A stretch of 64,000 bases of DNA, taken from NCBI GenBank assembly GCA_902702965.1, contig CACRXP010000066.1:581494-645493 (forward strand). The letters are read 5' to 3'. This stretch comes from Spirometra erinaceieuropaei. Taxonomy: Eukaryota > Platyhelminthes > Cestoda > Diphyllobothriidea > Diphyllobothriidae. Under the pieces are notes generated by a model, which saw only the letters and a program-made list of their open reading frames with translations, had not been told where the DNA came from and did not search any database. The position numbers were made by a program, and so were the translations under genes. This document shows, in pieces, positions 23,801 to 35,537 of this stretch (position 1 is the first letter of the stretch; every line of letters begins with the position of its first letter).

Positions 23801-26800
23801 ATCAGTATGATTACTATCGAAAATGGTACTAGTAGAAAAATTAGGATAAAGCCAGATGCCCCTACATATGTTCGCCCTCGGAAAGCTGCGGCGTCAGATG
23901 ACCTTGACGCTGTAACCGAAGTGACGCCTCGCACAACGCATACTACACCCAGTGATAGAGATGAGATGCCAGTCAAAAGCAGGTGCATAGGCACCAGTTA
24001 ATTAGTTAAACAATTTCCCGACGCTGACAGAGGGGCCGGACCACATTTCCCTACGTGATTCGCTACCCTTCTTTCAAGTAAAAAATTGAAGAAAACGCAA
24101 TTTACTTCTAAATGAGCAAAAAGAATGAATATTTTCGGGTATGTTTTCTAATGAAATATATTCGAATTGATAGAGGCATCGAAAATCAACGAGAAACGGC
24201 CACATAAGTTAAATAGTCATTTTTTACGGTGAAGCTTTTGGAGGCGGCTAAAAAGAAGTCCGTTCGAAAGCCGGCATCCCGAAGTAACTGAAATGTCTTG
24301 GGATTATGCCGGCGGACGATCAGTATTACAACTAAACGCATTTCAGTCAGTATATTGGGAGTAAACGGTAGAACCCCGTGGTACAGATGTAAGGAAAAAT
24401 AGTTAAATTGCAAAAATTTTGTTAGCAGTTTGAGTAAGAAGAATTCATAAATCTAGTAATGGAACACAAATACGAAAGGGGCACGGCTTTCGCGAAATAA
24501 TTGCGAAAAACTTTGTTCACCGCATTCGGACTGTGAAAATTTCCATAGGGTCACGTTTAACGCACAAAAAGGGTCGGTTGAAATAATGTTAGTAGTATAT
24601 TTATAGTCATTTAAGTTATTCGTTAGATCAGGCTTCGGCAGTTGGGTTGCCTTTCAGCATCCAGGTGAGTATCCAGTTGTCTCGACAGGGGAATTAACAA
24701 CATACGCCGGCAAAGAGTTCCATTGGCGAATGACCCTCTGTGAGAAAAAGGAGGAACGTTGATTTGTGTGGCACAGTTCCCTTTTAAGCTGGCAATCATG
24801 TCGTCTGAGACTAGACTTGGGTGTCATTTCAAAAAACGTTTCCCAGTCGACATCCAGATTAAGTCCTCTTAGCAACTGGAACGTTGCTATGAGGTCAACT
24901 CTGCCCTGCCTGTNNNNNNNNNNNNNNNNNNNNNNNNNNNNNNNNNNNNNNNNNNNNNNNNNNNNNNNNAATAGGCAACAGCATATGTTGCCTGGCGACT
25001 AGCCGTTCCTGCAGACCCTTAAGAGTAGAGGATGAGGCAGGAGTTGTTGCAGTCGCGTTACAGCTGCCCGATGACTGCTGAGGCTGCAACAGCTGTTGGC
25101 GTCCCGTGCTGCGTGCCTTAATCTCCTCGCTCAGTCGGCGGCACTCATCATCCAGACGATTTATGGTAGCAAGCAGGTCCGCTGTGCGGTACTTAATCTC
25201 CACCGTACCCTCCGGCTCCAGCACACCGCCACGACAGGTGTCGGGGCTGCAGAACAACTCCATGTTGTCCGGATTGATGGCCGGATCGATGACAACCCAG
25301 GCTCCGCCGCGCAACTCAGCATGCGGCGGCAGGTAGACGAAGACAGGATTCGTGTAAGTGCGTATGGATTCCACAATCATTGCTCCAAACTTTAACACCT
25401 TGTAGGAGGAAGCCAGAGGGAACAGACGCAGCCCCATTAATATGACTTTCAATAGGGCATACCTCAGTGGGTAACAATATCAAAATCAGTATGATTACTA
25501 TCGAAAATGGTACCAGTAGAAAAATTAGGATAAAGCCAGATGCCCCTACATATGTTCGCACTCGGAAAGCTGCGGCGTCAGATGACCTTGACGCTGTAAC
25601 CGAAGTGACGCCGCGCACAACGCATACACCCAGTGACAGAGATGAGATGCCAGTCAACAGCAGGCGCATACGCACCAGTTAATTGGTTAAACTATTTCCC
25701 AAAGCTGACAGAGGGGCACGGGTCGCTTTTTCGTACTTGACTCGCTACCATTGTTTCAAGTAAAAGAATTGAAGAAGACGTGATTTACTTCTAAAGGAGG
25801 AAAAGAATGAATATTTTCATGTACGTTTTCTAAGGAAATATATTCGAATTTATAGGGGCATCGAAAATCAACGAGAAATAGTCATATTAGTTAAATAGTC
25901 ATTTTTTTACGGTGGTTTTTGCAGGCGGCTAAATAGAAGTCCGTTCGAAAGCCGGCATCCCGAGGTAACTGAAATGTCTTGGAATTATGCTGTAAGACGA
26001 TTAATACTACAACCCGATTTAAGTAATCTGTTCGAGTCCTAAACGCATTTCGGAATTTCGGTTCAGTCAGTATATTGGGAGTAAACGACAGAAGCCCTGA
26101 AAACTCCATTTAGACGGTACAGATGCAAGGGAAAATAGTTAAGTTGCAAACATTTTACTTGCAATTTTAGTAAGAAGAATTCAGAAATCTAATAATTGAA
26201 CACAAATTCGAAAGGGGTATGATATTCGCGAAATAATTGTGAAAAACTTTGTTCACCGCATTCGGACTGTGAAAATTTCCATACGGGTCACGTTTAACGC
26301 ACAAAAAGATCTGTTGAAATAATGTTAGTAGTATATTTATAGTCATTTCAGCTTTCCGTTAGGGCAGGCCTCGGCGGTTCGAGTTGCCTCTCAGCAGGTG
26401 AGTATCCAGTTCGCGCTTGAACACACTCACGGTAGGGGAATTAAAAACATACTCCGGCAAAGAGTTCCACTGGCGAATGACCGTCTGTGAGAAAAAGGAG
26501 GAACGTTGATTTGTGTGGCGCAGTTCCCTTTTAAGCTGGCAATCATGTCGTCTGAGATTAGACTTGGGTGCCATTTCAAAAAACGTTTCCCAGTCGACAT
26601 CCAGATTAAGTCCTCTTAGCAACTGGAACGTTGCTATGAGGTCAACTCTGCCCTGCCTGTACTGCAGGGGATAGAGGTTCAAGGCCCTCAGGCGCTGCTC
26701 GTACGTAAAATTTTTGAGGCCATGAACAGCCTTTGTGGCACGCCGTTGTACAACTTCAAGGATATCTATATCCTTGAATGAGTTGCATGAGTTAGCATAT

Positions 26801-29800
26801 ATACTGTATTTTGTACTCGCTTGATTCTTCGGTCGGATCTTACTTCGTAGCCGCACCTGCAGTAGGCAAGCCCCAGCCGCCAGTCATACGGGATCGATGG
26901 TAACAGGGGGTTTAACCCTAACCCCGACCCCTGACCCTTAAGCCTAACCCCTAACAGGCACGGCTACGAAATAAGATCTCGCCGATTTTTCTGCCCTCTG
27001 GCTTGGATGAGTGCGATGACGCGCCTAATAACACTGTTCAGCTCATTCTATGTCAGAGGCTATTTAAGGTGTTTTATATATGTTGGGAGTGCCTACACTC
27101 CCAAAAAACAAGAGCCAGCCAACCACTGGAGGTCACGTGCGTTTTCTCTGCAGCGCTGTCACCTTAATCGTAGCGCCTCTCCATTGGTACTTCCCCTCGG
27201 GCGTGATCGATCTGCGTACTGGAGTTATCCACCTGCTCGCCTGGGATGTTCTTCCCGAAGGGCATTGGGCCGAATGCCGGCGAACCACAGTAGGGCGTCA
27301 TGAATATGCGTTGCTTCCAGTTAATCTTGACTTGCAATTTTCTAATACACGTTTTCGTGGCCGGTCGCGTTCTCCTTCTCTGCGGCGTTGGTATTGGGGA
27401 CAAGGGTCGGGTACGCATACACTCCCACGAGCTTTCAAGTACCAGACCGGGTCATAACATAATTATCCAGCATGTGTCACCCCCAATATCGTTGGTAGAA
27501 GTAGACTTCGCAAACGTTATAAGCACAAAGCTATCTACAGTGACGATGTTGCATGTGGTAGACTACGGAGGGAGGCCGTCGGCCACATAAACCACTGTAT
27601 CCAATCCCATCTCAGGCGGGCTTGAATCGGCCTTGTCGCTGATATGAGAGAAAGAAGGGTGAGTAAAGTCGGTCCAGGGCGGATGCAGCATCCGTCGTCC
27701 TAACAGTGTACAACAAAAGCGTTCTTAACTCGTTACTAAAGTTTATGGGCCACGGTCTACGAACTGACACGACAACTCGGTCCACTACTGTGAACTGACA
27801 ACCAGCTTGTAATGACTCTTCTTCGGTGCGATTCATAGGGCACGCTCGCTCCAACCCGTACGATACACGTAGATGCGGCTTTAGTTTTATCGTCAACTGC
27901 GCCTGCACCCGTTACAGAGGCCTGTGGAACGGGTGTGATCGATGCTTTAAAAGTCTGCTTCGTTGGTTATAAATTCGTGCGCGAGGCAAGACAGTGTCCC
28001 TCCAGAGCCATTGGATGTTCGCTACTTGAGACAACAGACTTATAGCATGATGCCAGAAATGGCTGTAGTCTTGTTCCATCATCACTTCTGTCAATTACTT
28101 AGACTCGATGAGTAAGTTGGCTTATGATTATTTCATATTGACCCAACTGTGAAAAACTCGGCGCCTCGGTGGGATTCGAACCCACGCAGTAAGGGGAAGG
28201 CTTTAGTACAGCCAACGCTCTAACCATTTGAGCTACGAGGCCCCGCTGGACGACGCGAGTTTGATCACATTTGGGTCAAGTTACCCGCCCAACCTATCAT
28301 TATTTCACTCTATAAATCTTCCTCAGATCACTTGTAATACACAGATAGCGTCGCAGTCGCGTTACAGCTGCCCGATGACTGCTGAGGCTGCAACAGCTGT
28401 TGGCGTCCCGTGCTGCGTGCCTTAATCTCCTCGCTCAGTCGGTGGCACTCATCATCCAGACGATTTATGGTAGCAAGCAGGTCCGCCGTGCGGTACTTAA
28501 TCTCCACCGTGCCCTCCGGTTCCAGCACACCGCCACGACAGGTGTCGGGGCTGCAAAACAACTCCATGTTGTCCGGATTGATGGCCGGATCGATGACAAC
28601 CCAGGCTCCGCCGCGCAACTCAGCATGCGGCGGTAAGTAGACGAAGACCGGATTCGTGTAAGTACGCAGGGATTCCACAATCATTGCTCCAAACTTTAGC
28701 ACCTTGTAGGGGAAGCCAGAGGGAACAGACGCAGACCCATTAACATGACTTTCTCGACGGTAACAATATCAAAATCAATATGATAACTATCAAAAATGGT
28801 ACCAGTAACAAAATTAGGATAAGGCCAGATGTGCCCACATATGTTCGGTTTCAGATGACCTTGACGCTGTAATCGAAATGACGCCTAGCACAACGCATAC
28901 TACACCCAGTGACAGAGATGAGATGTCAGTCAAAAGCAGGCGCATAGGCACCAGTTAACTAGTTAAAAAATTTCCCAACGCTGACAGAGGGGCCGGACCA
29001 CTTCTCCCTACGTGATTAGCTACCATTCTTTCATGTAAAAAATTGAAGAAAACGCAATTTACTTCTAAATGAGCAAAAAGAATGAATATTTTCAGGTATG
29101 GTTTCTAATGAAATATATTCGAATTTATAGGGGCATCGAAAATCAACGAGAAACAGTCATATAAGTTAAATAGTCATTTTTTACGGTGAAGCTTTTGGAG
29201 GCGGCTAAAAAGAAGTCCGTACGAAAGCCGGCATCCCAAAATAACTGAAATGTCTTGGGATTATGCCGGCGGACGATCAGTATTACAACTAAACGCATTT
29301 CAGTCAGTATATTGGGAGTAAACGGTAGAACCCCGTGGTACAGATGTAAGGGAAAATAGTTAAATTGAAAAAAATTTTGTTTGCAGTTTGAGTAAGAAGA
29401 ATTCATAAATCTAGTAATGGAACGCAAATACGATTGGGACATGGTTTTCGCGAAATAATTGCGAAAAACTTTGTTAACCGCATTTGGACCGTGAAAATTC
29501 CCATAGGGCCATGTTTAACACACAAAAAGGATCGGTTGAAATAATGTTAGTAGTATATTTATAGTCATTTAAGTTATTCGTTAGATCAGGCTTCGGCAGT
29601 TGGGTTGCCTTTCAGTATCCAGGTGAGTATCGAGTTGTCTCGGCAGGGGAATTAACAACATACGCCGGCAAAGAGTTACATTGGCGAATGACCGTCTTTG
29701 AGAAAAATGAGGAACGTTGATTTGTGTGGCACAGTTCCGTTTTAAGCTGGCAACCATGTCGTCTGAGATTAGACTAGGGTGCCATTTCAAAAAACGTTTC

Positions 29801-32800
29801 CCAGTCGACATCCAGATGAAGTCCTCTTAGCAACTGGAACGTTGCTATGAGGTCAACTCTGCCCTGCCTGTACTGCAGGGGATAGAGGTTCAAGGCCCTC
29901 AGGCGCTGCTCGTACGTAAAATTTTTGAGGCCATGAACAGCCTTTGTGGCACGCCGTTGTACAACTTCAAGGATATCTATATACTTGAATGAGTTAGCAT
30001 ATATACTGTATTTTGTACTCGCTTGATTCTTCGGTCGGATCTTACTTCGTAGCCACATGTGCAGTAGACAAGCCCCAGCCGCCTGTCATACGGGATCGAT
30101 GGTAATGGGGGCTTTAACCCTAACCCCGACCCCTGACCCTTAAGCCTAACCCCTAACAGGCACGGCTACGAAATAAGATCTCGCCGATTTTTCTGCCTTC
30201 TGGCTTGGATGAGTGCGATGACGCGCCTAATAACACTGTTCAGCTCATTCTATGTCAGAGGCTATTTAAGGTGTTTTATATATGTTGGGAGTGGTGCCTA
30301 CACTCCCAAAAACAAGAGCCAGCCAACCACTGGAAGCCACGTGCGTTTTCTCTGCAGCGCTGTCAACTTAATCGTAGCGTCTCTCCATTGGTTTTTCCCC
30401 TCGGGCCTGATCGATCTGCGTACTAGAGTTATCCACCAGCCCGCCTGGAACGTTCTTCCCGAAGGGCATTGGGCCGAATGCCGGCGAACCACAGTAGGGC
30501 GTCATGAATATGCGTTACTTCCAGTTAATCTTGACTTGCAGTTTTCTAATACACATTTTCGTGGCTGGCCGCGTTCTCTTTCTCTGCCGCGTTGGTATTG
30601 GGGACAAGGGTCGGGTACGCATACACTCCCACGTGCTTTCAAGTACCAGACCGGGTCATAACATAATTATCCAGCATGTGTCACCCCCAATATCGTTGGT
30701 AGAAGTAGACTTCGCAAAAGTTATAAGCACAAAGCTATCTACAGTGACGATGTTGCATGTGGTAGACTACGGAGGGAGGCCTTCGGCCACATAAACCACC
30801 ATATCCAATCCCATCTCAGGCGGGCTTGAATCGGTCTTGCCGTTAATATGACAGAAGGGGGAGTGAGAAAAGTCGGTCCAGCGCGGATGCAGCGTCCGTT
30901 GTCCCCACAGTGAGCAACAAAAAGCGTTCCTAACTCATTACTAAGGTGTATGGGCCGCGGTTAATGCGGCTGCGAACTGACACGACAACTCGGTCCAGCA
31001 CTTTGAACTGACGACCAGCTTGTAAGGGTTCTTCTTCAGTGCGAGCCATAGGGCACGTTCGCTTCCACCCGTGCGATACACGTAGATGCAGCTTTAGTTT
31101 CATCGTCAGCTACGCCTGCACCAATCTCCCGTTACAGGGGCCTGGGAGACGAGTGTGATCGATGCTTTAACAGTCTGCTTCGTTGGTAATACACTCATGC
31201 GCGAGGCAAGACAGTGTCTCTCCAGAGCCATTGGATGTTCGCCACTTGAAACAACAGACTTATAGCATGATTCATAGATATTTTGGCAGATTTTGAATAA
31301 TTCATATTGAGTCAACTGTGAAAAACTCGACGCCTAGTCGGGTTTCGAACCCACGCAGTTAGGGGAAGGCTTTAGTACAGCCAACGCTCTGTCAAAATAT
31401 CTACGAATTACGTGAGCCTGGTAGTCATCTGGTGGATTCTAGGCGAATTACCTAGGAATTCCTGTTTGGGCAGTCAACTTACTGTACCAGATTTGGTGGA
31501 TTCATGACATTGCAGCAGGTTGGGCGGGTAACTTGACCCAAATGTGATTAAACTCGCGTCGTCCGGGGGGAGGGCTCGTAGCTGAAGTGATTAAGAGCGT
31601 TGGCTGTACTAAAGCCTTCGCCTTACTGCGTGGGTTCGAATCCCACCGAGGCGCCGAGTTTTTCACAGTTGGATCAGTATGAATTATAGCATGATGCCAG
31701 AAATGGGTGTAGTCTTGTTCCATCATCACTTCTGTCAATTACTTCGACCTGATGGGTACGTTGGCTTATCATTATTTCACTCTATGAATCTTCCTCAGAT
31801 CACTTGTAATACACAGATAGTGAAAATATCGGTTATTCGGACGTGGAGAATAAAATGGTAGTAACCAGTAACGGAAATCTCACGAAACACAAAGTTAGTG
31901 TTTCTGTGGTTTCTTTGCTTAAGTTTAGTAATGTGAATGCAAGAGGGCGCCCACGCCATATTATATGCAACAATCAGAATGATTGATGGTATTTTATTTT
32001 CGAGGCTGCAGACCAACTGGATGTAATCTGCTCAGGCAACTGATGTTTTTTTTTAGTTATTTACCAGAGACCGTCCTGATCCAACATCGTTTGGACATCG
32101 ACTCTAGCGGCCATAAATCCACTTGGATGATTACAGTTTAATGTGAGCGGTACGCCGGAGAGTGTGTAATAACACCAGTCAGCAGGAAGCCACTGGTACA
32201 AACAGGGTAAGTTTGTAATTGGAGTGTTCCGGCATAATACTGCAAAGACTGTGGCCTGATTAATCCAACCTACTGAGGTTAAATAAGTAGAAAGCATACA
32301 TGTTTTAGTTCAGACGGTAATGGTAAACGCGCCTTACCGACAAGTCCATTACCAACCCAGGTCCATTCGGTGACCACGTTTAAGTACAAATCATCAAACG
32401 AAAAGAAGGGGAACAGCAGGGTTTGAAGAAAAAAAACAGTAAAGTCAGCACCCACCTGATCATACATGTCCTTCAGACCACCAGAGAAGCCACGCCAATT
32501 GGCGAAAATGAAAAGCGGCAGACCCTCACGAGCGAAGTCGGCTATGGCCTGAGCCGTCTTGTATGAGGAGTCCGGATACCAGACCTGGCCCGCCTGACTG
32601 ATGGTCTGGGCTTCGGAGGCGGGATTGGCGGGGTCGGCTGGCACGCGAGAGATACTGACGCGCGTCTCCGGGCAGATGATACCACAGGGGATGCCACCGA
32701 GTCGAGCGCGGCCAACTACCACTCCGGCTGCCCATGCGGCCAGGCTCTCCTCCCAGGTGCCCCAGTCAAAGAAACCGCTAAGCCAACGACCCCCACCATT

Positions 32801-35496
32801 GCCAGCGGCACCTCGTGGGGTCGGGGTGGTTGCTTCGTTCGTCTGCGCTATTTGAGTGCCACTGCCAGGCGGTGTAGATGTGGCCGAGGGGGTTGGGGTC
32901 TGCAGTTGTCCACCTGGAGGGGAGAAGGTGGGTAGGTGAGGTCAGGATTGCATTTTCGAGTTCCTTTTAGACCGATGGTCAGGAAAGTTGGAAGATGACA
33001 AGCACTATTGCCCGGGGGCAGTTATGATTTGTGCATGAGTGGAAACACACTGAGGGAGACTTGCTCTCACATCCTCTCCTCTTAATTGCAATATGCTCCA
33101 ATGGCAAAATAAGTCAATATGGAAGTTTGTGAGACTTGCTACAACAAATTACCCGGAAAGAGGGATCCATACACGGGTCACACCTCATAGGTGATCTCTC
33201 TCCTGTAATCAAAAAAAGGCTTCACGTGAATGGCACTATGGGAATTGGACACACTGGGTATGCGTTGAAAGATCCGAAATTGGGCGGGGGCGCTGGCCAT
33301 CGTTGGCAAAGGGAGTGGGTTGAGCTGTCCCGATCTGCTGCCGCGGACCGTCACGCGTGGAGAGGTACAGTTCGGGACATCATTGAGGCCGGCTAGATCA
33401 GGCATGATCGCAGCCGTATCAAGTACAAGTAAGCAAGGGGGCGCTGAACAGCTATCGGATTAGATCGTTCGCCTCCGTGCAAACGCATGCGAGGGTTGTA
33501 AACAAGAACACTAAGGACATGATGAGGGGCCCGTATTTCACTCTGAAATCAGGTCAGGCATAAAGGTGCACTTTTGAGGCTCACTCATAACACCAGCGAA
33601 CATCCAGCGGGGGTCGTCATTTTGACGCTCGCGAGTTGGAAGGTACTCAACCGGGCGGTCAATGGGATCGTAAAGGAGGGCAAGCGACTCCGCTGGAAGA
33701 TCAGTGTCCGAGTTGGGCTCCGGTTGGCTGGATGGTGTGAGCGTCAAAGAGGAGGCGGAGGAGACCTGGCTGAGAATGCTTGGAGGCAGCGGCCTTCGCA
33801 GAATGGGCAACCGTCCTCCGCGTTCGTAGGGGACAAAAGAGAGCCACTTGATCACATGCTGCAAGGCCGCGTACTCGTCTGGGACCACAGAATGACAGAC
33901 ACCGTTGTTTGCCATTACCTGGCAGAAAAGGAAGGGCAGGCGGTTAGAATCCTGGTTTCTGTTCTATTACTGCTTCCTCCGATGGTTATTCTACCCCTAT
34001 AAAGCTAACTTCACATACCACAACTTGGCGGGCACTGAGCCAGACAGACAGCTGTCAGTGACACAAGACAAATAACGACAAGTCGCTCCGACAAATGACT
34101 TCAAGGCAAAGTGTAAGGATATTAGCAATATAATGGTTCCATTGTAGCTTGGCTCTCACTCAAATTGCTCTTGAAAACAGTGTACGCCCGACAATGCGTC
34201 AGGATAGCTTCGCCCTGCGTCTCGGTTTTGCGAAATTAGTTTGGTGTTTCGGCAGCGCTTGCGGTGGCTGAAGCGGTAACTACAGCCTTGACGCCTAGGT
34301 GGGGATCTGCAGCTGACTGGCAACCAACGCCTCGGCTATTCTACACGTTTGTAAAGTTGGTGACTTAACAGTAAACAGGCAACCCCAGATCGACAAGACA
34401 TGCGCGGCTTGTGTTCCAGCGTGCGTTTCTGTTTCAGCCCTCATCAGGTGTCTAACTGGCTGGTGTATGAGAGAGAGAGAGATGAGAGAATGCGGCTAAC
34501 ACTGAGAAACCCATCTCCACGACAAGACAATGCCCTCCTTATTAAAATAAATCTGACACGCTTGAATACATCGCGACGCGCTAAGCCGTAGTTTGGAGGG
34601 TTGCCAACTGACAAGAAAACCGGGTCCTCAGGCTGCAATGGCTCCTTCTTTATGTGGTCTTTATGGCGTTCTCAGGGTTACGGTTAGGCGTAGGTTAGGT
34701 TTGAGGATTAGGATTTGCGTTATAGGGTCTGGCTTCAGTGTTAGGATTAGGGCGTAGGTTTATGATTATGGTTTGGTTTTAGGGTTGGGTTTCGGCTTCA
34801 GGGTTAGGGTTAACGGTTAACGAATAATGGTAAACAGTTAAAGTTAGGGTTAAGTTTAAGGTCACGGTTAAGATTAGGGTCATGGTTAAGGCTAGGGTTA
34901 AGGTTAACGTTACGGTTAAGGTTAGGGTAAAGGTTAGGGCTAAGGTTAAGGTTAGAGTTAAGGTTGGACTTAAGGTTAGTGTTAAGTTTAGGGTTAAGTT
35001 TCAGCTTAGGGTTAAGGTCAGGGTTTAGTTTTGAGGTTAGGGTTGGGATTTAGCTTTTCGACTTACCTTGCTAAAACTTCCCTACACTATTTTTCCCAGA
35101 AACTCCAGCACTTGCAGTTGCCCCACCCATATAACCCCCTTTCCCATGGCGCATATCTCGGAAAACAAACGTCGGTTGAGAAAAATGGAAAAATCCACAA
35201 CCTTTACAGTCGATACAACATCCGCTCTGAAGTAACGAGCAGTGCATGGCACTGGCGTTGCTATTGTTGTTGCTGTTGTGGTGGTGGTGGTGGTGATGGT
35301 TGTGGTGGTTCTGGTGACTCACCTGGACGCCGCCTAATTGGCTGTTGCTCGTGTAGACTTCGCGGCCGAGGAGCTTGTTCAGAGCCATTGCGCCAGTCAG
35401 AATAATGTGCGAGTTGTCTACCTAGGTTGAAAACGAAAGAAAACAGGACTATAACAGACTGCGAAGAACCCCTATTTTCAGTTCTATAGTTTGGAG

Positions 35497-35537
<41 letters not shown>

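Larger units (their letters stand above)
23256..24913. repeat. Duplicated ACC intron-exon unit, copy C (partial)
   Basis: Comprises the complete carboxyltransferase exon, about 900 bp of adjacent intron and a CR1 fragment, then runs into an N gap. It is nearly identical to 24970-26680 and 28352-29870. Confidence 0.9.
24970..28350. repeat. Duplicated ACC intron-exon unit, copy B
   Basis: Order: exon copy, intron block (25440-26340), CR1 fragment, telomere-like CCCTAA words (26905-26960), a block of about 700 bp with conserved short frames (27000-27600), a further block, and a tRNA-like sequence (28160-28243). The same order is found at 28351-31830. Confidence 0.88.
28351..31830. repeat. Duplicated ACC intron-exon unit, copy A
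   Basis: Matches unit B in order and near-identity from the exon copy to the terminal TCAGATCACTTGTAATACAC words (28325-28345 and 31796-31816). It carries extra sequence around 31310-31680 with an inverted pair of tRNA-like segments. Confidence 0.85.

Noticed and set aside
28352..28702. Treating all three carboxyltransferase exon copies as equally functional
   Set aside because: Copy A lacks the final codons and the donor, and copy B ends in an assembly gap. Only copy C can be shown to be complete.
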